A DNA stretch of 64,000 bases from Nitrogeniibacter aestuarii. GTDB taxonomy: Bacteria > Pseudomonadota > Gammaproteobacteria > Burkholderiales > Rhodocyclaceae. Positions within the stretch are counted from its first letter, which is position 1. Each line of letters opens with the position of its first letter. Shown piece after piece: positions 52,232-60,114 of this stretch. The notes under the pieces were generated by a model. That model was given only the letters and a program-made list of their open reading frames with translations, did not search any database and had not been told where the DNA came from. The DNA lies in assembly GCF_017309585.1 (NCBI RefSeq), contig NZ_CP071321.1, forward strand, positions 992,001 to 1,056,000, read 5' to 3'. The position numbers and the translations under genes were made by a program.

Positions 52232-53080
52232 ATGAAAGATTTTCCGATCCCCGTCGTCAGCTTTGGTCCGGGTTCCCAGCAAGAGGATGAAGAGCTCGAG
52301 TACATTGCCGCGCCGGGCGAAATGTCGGTGTTCAACACGCCGCAGTACCCGGCCACCGAAAACCCGGTCACCCGCGATGCGGCGGTGGCGGTGCTCCAGG
52401 ACCTGCTGGCAAAGATGAAATCCACCCCGTTCGAGGGCGATGTGGCCATTGACATCGGCCGTCTCGATCCCGAGGTGTTGCGTCTCGTGAACGACGCGCT
52501 GGGCGAGGGCGAGGTGGGTGTGACCGTGGCTGGTGACATGCCCCTGCGCATCCAGGAGACCGTGTTTGCCGGTGTCTGGAGAACCCTGTCCGACGCGCAT
52601 GGCGACGTGGCGCTCATCAACCGGATCGAAGCGGGCCCCATGCCCGCCGCCGTGATCAATGCCGGTCAGGCGGACGCGATGGCCGCGGTCGAACCGCCGC
52701 CGGTGACCGAAGGCGTGATGAATGCGCCGGCGGTGCTGAGCGAACTCAACGATGTCGTGGCCCGTCGCCAGCCGACCGATCCGGCGCACATCATCAACCT
52801 GACCTTGCTGCCCATGACCCCGCAGGATCTCGACTATCTGGGCGCTGCCCTCGGTGTCGGACCGGTGGTGATCCTGTCCCGTGGCTATGGCAACTGCCGC
52901 ATCACCAAGACGCGTTTGCGCGACACCTGGTGGGTGCAGTACTTCAACAGTACGGACAAGTTGATCCTCAATACACTCGAGGTGACGCGCCTGCCTGACG
53001 TGGCGCCCGCGGCCGAAGAGGATTACGCTGACAGTATCGAGCGCCTGGGCGAATGGATTCAGGCCCTGCTCGACGATTAA
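52232..53080 (+). CDS. hupH: HupH/HoxQ, small-subunit maturation factor
   Basis: A 282-residue HyaF/HupH protein: N-terminal FPIPVVSFGPGSQQEDEELEYI, then MPLRIQETVFAGVWR and the C-terminal GYGNCRITKTRLRDTWWVQYFNS block. Works with HupG in Fe-S small subunit assembly before export. Confidence 0.92.
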   Translation: MKDFPIPVVSFGPGSQQEDEELEYIAAPGEMSVFNTPQYPATENPVTRDAAVAVLQDLLAKMKSTPFEGDVAIDIGRLDPEVLRLVNDALGEGEVGVTVAGDMPLRIQETVFAGVWRTLSDAHGDVALINRIEAGPMPAAVINAGQADAMAAVEPPPVTEGVMNAPAVLSELNDVVARRQPTDPAHIINLTLLPMTPQDLDYLGAALGVGPVVILSRGYGNCRITKTRLRDTWWVQYFNSTDKLILNTLEVTRLPDVAPAAEEDYADSIERLGEWIQALLDD

Positions 53081-53113
53081 TCACCTCGCCGCCTGAGCGA
53101 GGAGGAGACTTTG

Positions 53114-53323
53114 ATGTTTGAAGGCAGTTATCTGGGTGACAACGGCCGGATTGCCGACGATGCCAAACTCGAATGCGGCATCTGCTGGCAGGTCTATGAC
53201 CCGGCCGAAGGTGACCCGGTGTGGCAGATTCCGCCGGGAACGCCGTTTGCAGCGCTCCCGGAGCACTGGACCTGCCCCAATTGCGACGCGCCGCGCGAAA
53301 AGTTCATGGTGGTGGACGCCTGA
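53114..53323 (+). CDS. hupI: Rubredoxin of the hydrogenase operon
   Basis: A 69-residue rubredoxin with C21-x2-C24 and C54-x2-C57. HupI/HoxR-type rubredoxins are tied to O2-tolerant small-subunit cluster assembly. ATG at 53114 with GGAGGAG upstream; its TGA overlaps the hupJ ATG. Confidence 0.93.
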   Translation: MFEGSYLGDNGRIADDAKLECGICWQVYDPAEGDPVWQIPPGTPFAALPEHWTCPNCDAPREKFMVVDA

Positions 53324-53820
53324 TGAACGCGCCGGAAACCTTCTTTGCGGAAAGCCCCGCCGAGACGGTGCGCCGCATTTTCGAGTGCATTGACCGGGAG
53401 CGCATGCACGATGTGCCGCTGTGCAACCGGGCACTCGAGGTCGAGACCGTTGGTTTCCGCCACTGGGAAGGCCTCTGGGTGGGCGTGGTGATCACGCCGT
53501 GGGCGATGAACCTCATGGTCTTGCCCGCCGGAAGCGAGTCATTTGCGCCCTTGCGTGTGGGTCAGGAGCACGAGTGGGCGTTTCCCTCCGGGGCGTATCC
53601 CTTCATGGGAAACAATGAGCCGGGCCTCGGCGAATATCACTACTGCTCGCTGTTCTCGCCCATGGACGATTTCATCGACCAGGCGGTGGCGCGTGAAGTG
53701 GCAGAGGCCTCGCTCGACGAGCTGTTCGTCGCGCCCGAGCCCGAGACGCCACCCGAGCCGCAGCCACTCGATCGTCGCGCTTTCCTGCGCAAGGCGCTTG
53801 GCCGCAAGGACGCGGAATGA
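53323..53820 (+). CDS. hupJ: HupJ/HybE family hydrogenase assembly chaperone
   Basis: A 165-residue protein of the HybE/HupJ/HoxT family: PLCNRALEVETVGFRHWEGLWVGVVITPWAMNLMVLP (named in parts) and GNNEPGLGEYHYCSLFSPM. The C-terminal DRRAFLRKALG resembles a Tat-like motif, a common feature of this family's tail. Short overlaps with both neighbours. Confidence 0.9.
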   Translation: MNAPETFFAESPAETVRRIFECIDRERMHDVPLCNRALEVETVGFRHWEGLWVGVVITPWAMNLMVLPAGSESFAPLRVGQEHEWAFPSGAYPFMGNNEPGLGEYHYCSLFSPMDDFIDQAVAREVAEASLDELFVAPEPETPPEPQPLDRRAFLRKALGRKDAE

Positions 53821-54941
53821 CACAGGTCCCCCTTCACCTCGTGGCGCAGTGGCGTGACGGCCGGGTCGAATCGGTCGAGGCAATCAATGCGCGCCCCATG
53901 GCGGCAGGCTTGCTCAAGGGCAAGTCGCCGGAAGAGGCGGCGCAGATGGCCGGGGTGTTGTTCAGCCTGTGTGGTGTGGCCCAGCGTCATGCCGTCCTGG
54001 CTGCCTGTCAGGCGGCGCGGGGTGAGGCGTATGCAGTGGATGTCGAGACCGAGCGGGCGCTGGCCATCGAGGCTGCGCAGCTGCACATGTGGCGTGCGCT
54101 GCTCGATTGGCCCAACCTGTTCGGCATGGCGCCGGTGCGCGACCGCTTCGGGCTCCTGCACCGTGCCCTGAGCCAGGTGCGCGACAAGGCCAGCGCGTTC
54201 GAGGTGGGTGGTCACGTGCTGAACCTCGTGGGCAACGAGTTGCTCAGTGGTTTCTTCGTGACGATGCGCGAGCCGCGCAACCTGACCGAGTTTTCGGCCA
54301 CCTGCTCACGCGCGGGCACCGTGGGCAAGATTCTTTCGCAATTGATTGATGCGGGGGCCAGCGATCCGCTCGAAGAGACGTTGCCCTTGCTGCCGTCCTT
54401 GCGTGCCAGCGACCTGATCGAGGCCCTGCCCAACGGCTGGCCCGACGAGGACTTTTGCCGGGCGCCGCAGCTGGCCGGGCAGGTGTATGAGACGGGGCCG
54501 CTGGCGCGACAGGTGAGCAACCCGCTGGTCGCCCGCCTGATCACGCATCGGCACCGCATTGCGGCCAGGCTGTTTGCCCGCCTGGTGGATCTGTCGGACT
54601 GTGCAAGCCGTATGCGTTACCCCCTGCCGACCGACATGCCGCCCATGATCGACGCGGCCAGTCTGGGCGATGGGGTGGGTCTGGCGCGGGTGGAAACGGC
54701 CCGTGGCGTGCTGCTGCACGCGGTACGGCTGGAGGGCGACGCGATCGCCGACTATGCCGTGGTGGCGCCGACCGAATGGAATTTTCGCCCCGGTGGCGTG
54801 TTCGAACACGAAGGGGCGGGTTGGGATGCGCCGGACCCGACCTATGCGCGCTGGCGCATCCAGGCGCTGGCGCTAGCGCTCGACCCCTGTGTGAATTTCG
54901 AGGTCTCGGTGAAGACCGATGAGGAAGTGGCCCATGCATGA
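53817..54941 (+). CDS. hupK: HupK/HoxV maturation protein
   Basis: A 374-residue protein distantly related to hydrogenase large subunits, lacking their NiFe Cys but with matching spacing (C-terminal LDPCVNFEVSVK end). It is thought to be a scaffold for Fe(CN)2CO assembly or transfer to HupL. ATGA overlap with hupJ; the end overlaps hypA by 8 bases. Confidence 0.88.
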   Translation: MTQVPLHLVAQWRDGRVESVEAINARPMAAGLLKGKSPEEAAQMAGVLFSLCGVAQRHAVLAACQAARGEAYAVDVETERALAIEAAQLHMWRALLDWPNLFGMAPVRDRFGLLHRALSQVRDKASAFEVGGHVLNLVGNELLSGFFVTMREPRNLTEFSATCSRAGTVGKILSQLIDAGASDPLEETLPLLPSLRASDLIEALPNGWPDEDFCRAPQLAGQVYETGPLARQVSNPLVARLITHRHRIAARLFARLVDLSDCASRMRYPLPTDMPPMIDAASLGDGVGLARVETARGVLLHAVRLEGDAIADYAVVAPTEWNFRPGGVFEHEGAGWDAPDPTYARWRIQALALALDPCVNFEVSVKTDEEVAHA

Positions 54942-55308
54942 AATGTCGCTGGCCGAAGGCATTCGCAGCATTGTTGAGGAGACCGCGCAGGCACAGGGTT
55001 TCGCCCGTGTGAAAGCGGTGGTGATCGAGGTGGGACAGTTGTCCTCGGTGGAAGTCGAGTCGCTGAAGTTCTGTTTTGACGTGGTGATGCGCGGCACGGT
55101 GGCCGATGGCGCGCGTCTGGATATCGAGACCGTGCCCGGCACCGGCTGGTGCATGCCCTGTGGCAAGTCGGTGCCGATCAAGGCCCTGTACGACCCTTGC
55201 CCCGATTGCGGCAGCTACCAGGTGCAGGCCACCGGTGGCACGGAGATGCGCGTGGTCGCGCTGGATGTGGATGGTGCGCCCGAGCGCGCCGCCGAAGGAG
55301 TCGAGTGA
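54934..55308 (+). CDS. hypA: HypA, nickel-delivery protein
   Basis: A 124-residue HypA: MHEMSLAEGI with the nickel-binding His2, and zinc-site Cys pairs CMPCGK and CPDCGSY. With HypB it inserts nickel into HupL. The start at 54934 lies inside hupK. Confidence 0.95.
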   Translation: MHEMSLAEGIRSIVEETAQAQGFARVKAVVIEVGQLSSVEVESLKFCFDVVMRGTVADGARLDIETVPGTGWCMPCGKSVPIKALYDPCPDCGSYQVQATGGTEMRVVALDVDGAPERAAEGVE

Positions 55309-56295
55309 ATGTGTACCGTGTGTGGATGTGGCGCCGGCGAGGTGACCATCGGACGCAAAACCCCCCAGGCCGAGCCGAGCAAGGCGCCCACCATGGGCTT
55401 CAAGCCGGCGGCGACGCATGAGCACAGCCATGATCATGCGCACGATCACCCTCATGATCACGGCCATGGCCACGATCATGACCACGTGCACGTGAGTGAA
55501 GGCGCCATGCACTTTGGTCACGGCCCGGCCCGCGCCCATGCGCCGGGTCTCTCGCAGGGTGAGATGGTGCGCATCGAGCGCGACATCCTGGGCAAGAATG
55601 ATTCGCTGGCGAATGTGAACCGCAAGTGGTTCGACGATCACGGTATCTTTGCGCTCAATCTGGTCTCCAGCCCGGGCTCCGGCAAGACTACCTTGCTGTG
55701 CAAGACCATCGAATCGCTCAAGGGGCGCATGCCCGTGGCAGTGATCGAGGGCGACCAGCAGACTGAATTCGACGCCGATCGCATCCGCGCCACCGGTGCG
55801 CCGGCCCTGCAGATCAACACCGGCAAGGGCTGTCATCTGGACGCCGCTATGGTGGGGCAGGCCATGCCGCGCATGGATCTGGAGGACAACTCCCTGCTGC
55901 TGATCGAGAACGTGGGCAACCTGGTGTGCCCGGCGGCGTTCGATCTGGGCGAGGCGCACAAGGTCGCCATCCTGTCGGTGACCGAGGGCGAGGACAAGCC
56001 GCTCAAGTATCCGGACATGTTCGCGGCTGCCGACATCATGATTCTCAACAAGGTGGATCTTCTGCCCTATCTGAGCTTTGATGCTGACAAGGCGGTTGAA
56101 TTCGCACTTCGCGTGAATCCGAACCTCAAGGTGTTCCGGGTCTCGGCGACCACGGGCGAAGGCTTCGATGCCTGGTTGGCATGGATTGACGCGGGCGTCA
56201 GCGCGCAGCAGGCGAAGCTGTCGTCGCAGGTCGAGTCGCTCAAGGCCCGGGTGGCCGACCTCGAGCGTCGGCTGGCCGGGGCCGGAGAGGCCTGA
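55309..56295 (+). CDS. hypB: HypB, nickel-binding GTPase with His-rich domain and coiled-coil tail
   Basis: A 328-residue GTPase. N-terminal CTVCGCG (C2, C5, C7) is the high-affinity nickel site. A His/Asp stretch (residues 37-61, 13 His in 25) stores nickel. G domain: SSPGSGKTTLL P-loop, EGDQQTEFDADRI and LNKVDLLPY. After the usual end near GFDAWLAWI a ~35-residue heptad-like extension (QQAKLSSQVESLKARVADL...) suggests a coiled coil, unusual for HypB. Adjacent to hypA with no gap. Confidence 0.95.
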   Translation: MCTVCGCGAGEVTIGRKTPQAEPSKAPTMGFKPAATHEHSHDHAHDHPHDHGHGHDHDHVHVSEGAMHFGHGPARAHAPGLSQGEMVRIERDILGKNDSLANVNRKWFDDHGIFALNLVSSPGSGKTTLLCKTIESLKGRMPVAVIEGDQQTEFDADRIRATGAPALQINTGKGCHLDAAMVGQAMPRMDLEDNSLLLIENVGNLVCPAAFDLGEAHKVAILSVTEGEDKPLKYPDMFAAADIMILNKVDLLPYLSFDADKAVEFALRVNPNLKVFRVSATTGEGFDAWLAWIDAGVSAQQAKLSSQVESLKARVADLERRLAGAGEA

Positions 56296-56298
56296 TCG

Positions 56299-58629
56299 AT
56301 GGACGCGCGCACCGACCGTACCGTGCCCTTGCTTGAACGCCGCCGCGTGCGCGTTCGCGGCATCGTGCAGGGGGTCGGCTTCCGGCCCTTCGTGTATCGG
56401 CTCGCCCAGGAGCTCGATCTGGCCGGCTGGGTGCGCAATGACGCCGAAGGCGTCGAGATGGAAGTGCAGGGGCTGCCCGGCAACATCTCCGCCTTGCTGG
56501 TGCGCATGGTCAAGGAGGCGCCCCGTCTGGCACGGGTGGACCACGTCGAGGCCAACGGCCGCGCGCCGGACCCGGACGATCGTGGTTTCACCATCCGCCC
56601 GAGTCATGGCGGCGCGGTGACGACGGCGATTGGCGCCGATACGTCGGTCTGCCCCGACTGTCTGGCCGAGCTGTTCGATCAGGAGAACCGCCGCTGGCGC
56701 TACCCCTTCATCAACTGCACGCACTGTGGGCCGCGCTACACGATCACGCGCGCCTTGCCCTATGACCGGGCCAATACCAGCATGGCCGGCTTCACCCAGT
56801 GTGAAGCCTGTCAGGACGAATACGAGGCGCCGACGCACCGGCGTTTCCATGCCGAGCCCAATGCCTGTCCGGCATGCGGCCCGAGCCTGAGTTACTACCG
56901 CATCGACGGTGTTCGAGTCGCCACCCGCGACCCCATTGCCGAGGCGCTGCTCGCCATCCTGTCCGGGCAGATCGTGGCGATCAAGGGGCTGGGTGGATAC
57001 AACCTGGTGTGTGACGCGCGCAACCCCGAAGCGGTCGAGCACCTGCGCATGCGCAAGCAGCGCGGCGACAAGCCCTTCGCGGTGATGGTGCTCAACGCCA
57101 ACTCGGCGCGCCAGTTCGCCCGTGTCGGTCTGCTCGAGGACGAACTCGTGAGCGGCCCGGAGCGCCCGATCGTGCTCATGAACAAACGCCGTGACGCCGA
57201 GATGCATCTGTGGGGCGTGGCGCCGGATCTGGGCCAGATCGGTTTCATGCTGCCCAACACGCCGTTGCACTACATGCTGTTTCATGACGAAGCCGGGCGC
57301 CCCGCCGGCACACAGTGGCTCGACGAAGTGCACCCGCTGGCGCTGGTGGTGACCTCCGCCAACCCGGGCGGCGAACCGCTGGTGATCGACAACGTGGCGG
57401 CCTTCGATCAGCTCAAGGGCATTGCCGACTTCGTGCTCACGCATGATCGCGACATCCTGGTGCGCGCCGACGACAGCGTGATGCGGGTCATCGACCATGC
57501 ACCGACGACGATACGACGCGGTCGTGGCTACACGCCGCAAGCCATCCGCCTGTCGCGCAAGGGGCCGGCGGTGCTGGCCACCGGCGGCTACCTCAAGAAC
57601 ACGATCTGTCTCACGCGTGGGGACGAGGCCTTTCTCTCTCAGCATGTGGGCGACCTGTCCAATGCGGCCACCTGTGAGGCCATGGACGCGGCCATCGCGC
57701 ACCTGTCGTCGGTGCTCGAATGCCAGCCCGAATGGATCGCCTGCGATCTTCACCCCGATTTTCACGCCACGCGAGTGGCGCATGCACTGGCGGCCGAGCG
57801 CAACCTGCCGCTGGTTGAAGTGCAGCATCACCATGCCCACATTGGCGCCGTGCTGGCCGAGCATTGCTTCGACGGCCCGGTGCTCGGTCTGGCGCTCGAC
57901 GGCGTCGGCATGGGCGCCGACGGAGACGCCTGGGGCGGCGAGTTGCTGAAGGTGGACGGCGCTCGTTTCGAACGCCTCGGCCATCTGCGTCCGCTGCGCC
58001 TGCCCGGTGGGGATCGCGCCGCGCGCGAACCCTGGCGGATGGCCGCTTCGGTGATGTTCGACATCGGCCATGGGGACCTCATTGCGGATCGCTTCGGCGC
58101 GCATCGCGGGGCCGACCGGCTTGCCGAGGTGCTGGAAAAGGACATGCGCTGCCCGCCCACCTCGAGCATGGGGCGCTGGTTCGACGCGGCGGCCGGCCTG
58201 CTCGGTGTGTGCGACGTGATGCAATACGAAGGCGAAGCGGCCATGCGCCTCGAAGCCCTGGCGGCGGACTACGGTCCGGTGCTGCCCTTGCATCAGGGCT
58301 GGTACATCGATCGTGACCGGCAACTCGACCTGCGGCCGCTCATCGCGTCGCTGATGGACGAGCGTCATCCGGCGCGGGGTGCTGCCGTGTTCCACACCAC
58401 CCTGATTGCCGCACTGGCGGACTGGGTGGTCGATACGGCGCGCGCAGAAGGACTCGATACCGTGGCGCTGGGGGGCGGCTGCTTCCTCAACGCCTTGATC
58501 ACAGAGGGATTGTCCCGGCGATTGGGCAGTCGGGGTTTAACGGTTTTGCGGGCGCATCAGGCCCCCACGAGCGACGGCGGTCTGTCGCTGGGGCAGGCCT
58601 GGGTGGCGATTGCCCGCGCGATGGAGTGA
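56299..58629 (+). CDS. hypF: HypF, carbamoyltransferase for CN ligand synthesis
   Basis: A 776-residue HypF with its full domain order: acylphosphatase-like (RVRGIVQGVGFRPFVYRL, about 15-95), zinc-finger Cys pairs (CPDC, CTHCGPRYTI, CEACQDEY, CPACGP), YrdC-like (IKGLGGYNLVCDARN) and Kae1-like with VEVQHHHAHIGAVLAEH. Makes the thiocarbamate on HypE from carbamoyl phosphate. Confidence 0.96.
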   Translation: MDARTDRTVPLLERRRVRVRGIVQGVGFRPFVYRLAQELDLAGWVRNDAEGVEMEVQGLPGNISALLVRMVKEAPRLARVDHVEANGRAPDPDDRGFTIRPSHGGAVTTAIGADTSVCPDCLAELFDQENRRWRYPFINCTHCGPRYTITRALPYDRANTSMAGFTQCEACQDEYEAPTHRRFHAEPNACPACGPSLSYYRIDGVRVATRDPIAEALLAILSGQIVAIKGLGGYNLVCDARNPEAVEHLRMRKQRGDKPFAVMVLNANSARQFARVGLLEDELVSGPERPIVLMNKRRDAEMHLWGVAPDLGQIGFMLPNTPLHYMLFHDEAGRPAGTQWLDEVHPLALVVTSANPGGEPLVIDNVAAFDQLKGIADFVLTHDRDILVRADDSVMRVIDHAPTTIRRGRGYTPQAIRLSRKGPAVLATGGYLKNTICLTRGDEAFLSQHVGDLSNAATCEAMDAAIAHLSSVLECQPEWIACDLHPDFHATRVAHALAAERNLPLVEVQHHHAHIGAVLAEHCFDGPVLGLALDGVGMGADGDAWGGELLKVDGARFERLGHLRPLRLPGGDRAAREPWRMAASVMFDIGHGDLIADRFGAHRGADRLAEVLEKDMRCPPTSSMGRWFDAAAGLLGVCDVMQYEGEAAMRLEALAADYGPVLPLHQGWYIDRDRQLDLRPLIASLMDERHPARGAAVFHTTLIAALADWVVDTARAEGLDTVALGGGCFLNALITEGLSRRLGSRGLTVLRAHQAPTSDGGLSLGQAWVAIARAME

Positions 58630-58636
58630 CAAGCTT

Positions 58637-58882
58637 ATGTGTCTGGCGATTCCCGCACGCGTGGTGGAATTGATGGAAGAGGACATGGCCCGGGTGGACC
58701 TGGGCGGTGTTCGCAAGGAGATTTCCCTGGCCCTGGTCGACGGGATCGAGGTGGGCGACTACGTGATCGTGCACGTGGGTTACGCCCTGTCCAGACTCGA
58801 CCCCGAAGAAGCCGCGAAGACGCTGGCCCTGTTCGAGGAATCGGGCATGGATCTGCAGGCGATTGCCGAGGGCTCGGCATGA
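58637..58882 (+). CDS. hypC: HypC, Fe(CN)2CO carrier chaperone
   Basis: An 81-residue HypC: MCLAIPARVVEL with catalytic Cys2, and GDYVIVHVGYALSRLDPEEA. Partners with HypD. The ATG at 58637 is placed by the family N-terminus; the stop overlaps hypD (ATGA). Confidence 0.95.
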   Translation: MCLAIPARVVELMEEDMARVDLGGVRKEISLALVDGIEVGDYVIVHVGYALSRLDPEEAAKTLALFEESGMDLQAIAEGSA

Positions 58883-60021
58883 AGTACGTGGATGAGTTCC
58901 GCGACGGTGACGTCGCCGCCAGGCTGGCCGAGGCCATTGCCCGCGAATCCGACACCGGGCGCAGCTACGCCTTCATGGAATTCTGCGGGGGCCACACCCA
59001 CGCCATCTCCCGCTATGGCGTCACCGATCTGTTGCCTGCGAATGTGCGCATGATCCATGGGCCCGGCTGCCCGGTGTGCGTGCTGCCCATCGGCCGCATC
59101 GACATGGCCATCCGTCTGGTGCTGGAGCGCCCCGAGGTGATCCTCACCACCTATGGCGACTGCCTGCGGGTGCCGGCCTCCAACCAGCTGTCCCTGCTCA
59201 AGGCCAAGGCCCAGGGCGGTGACGTGCGCATGGTGTACTCCGCGGCCGACGCGCTGGCGCTGGCGCAGAAACATCCGGAACGGGAGGTGGTGTTCTTCGC
59301 CATCGGCTTCGAGACCACCACGCCGCCGACCGCGCTGGTGATCAAGCAGGCGCGCACCATGGGCCTCAAGAACTTCAGCGTGATCTGCAACCATGTGCTC
59401 ACGCCCTCGGCGATCATGACCATCCTCGAGTCGCCCGAAGTACGCGAGCTGGGCACGGTGCCGCTGGACGGTTTCATCGGCCCGGCGCACGTGTCCACCA
59501 TCATCGGTTCCAAGCCCTATGCCTTCTTTGCCGAGGAATATCGCAAGCCGGTGGTGATCGCGGGTTTCGAGCCGCTGGACGTGATGCAGGCCATCCGCAT
59601 GCTGGTGCGGCAGGTGAATGAAGGCCGGGCGGAGGTGGAAAACGAGTTCACCCGCGCGGTGGACGAGCATGGCAACCTCAAGGCCCAGGCGCTGGTGAGT
59701 GAGGTGTTCGAACTGCGCCGAAGTTTCGAGTGGCGCGGTCTGCGCGAAGTGCCGTATTCCGCCCTCAAGATTCGCGAGGGGTTTGGCGAGCAGGACGCCG
59801 AGCGCAAGTTCGGTCTCGAATTCACCTCGGTGCCCGATAACAAGGCCTGCGAGTGTGGCGCCATTCTGCGTGGCGTCAAGAAGCCCACCGACTGCAAGAT
59901 ATTCGGCACGGTATGCACGCCCGAAAACCCCATGGGTTCGTGCATGGTCTCGTCCGAAGGGGCCTGCGCCGCGCACTACAACTACGGCCGTTTCCGCGAC
60001 GTGCCGGTGGTCGCCGCCTGA
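58879..60021 (+). CDS. hypD: HypD, Fe-S scaffold for Fe(CN)2CO assembly
   Basis: A 380-residue HypD with FMEFCGGHTHAISRYG, HGPGCPVCVLP, FFAIGFETTTPPTA and the C-terminal Cys set CECGAILRGVKKPTDCKIFG plus CTPENPMGSCMVSSEGACAAHYNYGR (named in parts). Complexes with HypC. Followed by a FIST chemoreceptor rather than directly by hypE. Confidence 0.96.
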   Translation: MKYVDEFRDGDVAARLAEAIARESDTGRSYAFMEFCGGHTHAISRYGVTDLLPANVRMIHGPGCPVCVLPIGRIDMAIRLVLERPEVILTTYGDCLRVPASNQLSLLKAKAQGGDVRMVYSAADALALAQKHPEREVVFFAIGFETTTPPTALVIKQARTMGLKNFSVICNHVLTPSAIMTILESPEVRELGTVPLDGFIGPAHVSTIIGSKPYAFFAEEYRKPVVIAGFEPLDVMQAIRMLVRQVNEGRAEVENEFTRAVDEHGNLKAQALVSEVFELRRSFEWRGLREVPYSALKIREGFGEQDAERKFGLEFTSVPDNKACECGAILRGVKKPTDCKIFGTVCTPENPMGSCMVSSEGACAAHYNYGRFRDVPVVAA

Positions 60022-60050
60022 CGTTCGACACGCCGCCGATTCATGCGCAT

Positions 60051-60077
60051 CAAAGATATCGCCTTTCCTGCCGTTAT
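60051..60077 (+). promoter_or_regulatory. FliA (sigma28)-like promoter of the chemoreceptor gene
   Basis: CAAAGATA, 11 bases, GCCGTTAT: 5/8 and 6/8 matches to TAAAGTTT-N11-GCCGATAA with exact spacing. It lies in the only gap between hypD and the chemoreceptor, with a leader of about 30 bases to the ATG at 60115. Confidence 0.5.
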
Positions 60078-60114
60078 GTGTTCTCACACCAAAAAACGCA
60101 GTCAGGAGAACAGC

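Noticed and set aside
55417..55495. CAT/GATCA-rich short tandem pattern
   Set aside because: This is the codon pattern of the His/Asp stretch of HypB, not a repeat element.
54541..58395. Very long open frame on the minus strand (over 1,200 codons) opposite hupK-hypF
   Set aside because: A typical GC-rich shadow: it lies antisense to six well-supported genes, is rich in Arg/His/Gly/Gln with no domain, and its third positions mirror the sense genes. The same applies to minus-strand frames at 5043-7568, 15033-17294 and 58780-61386.
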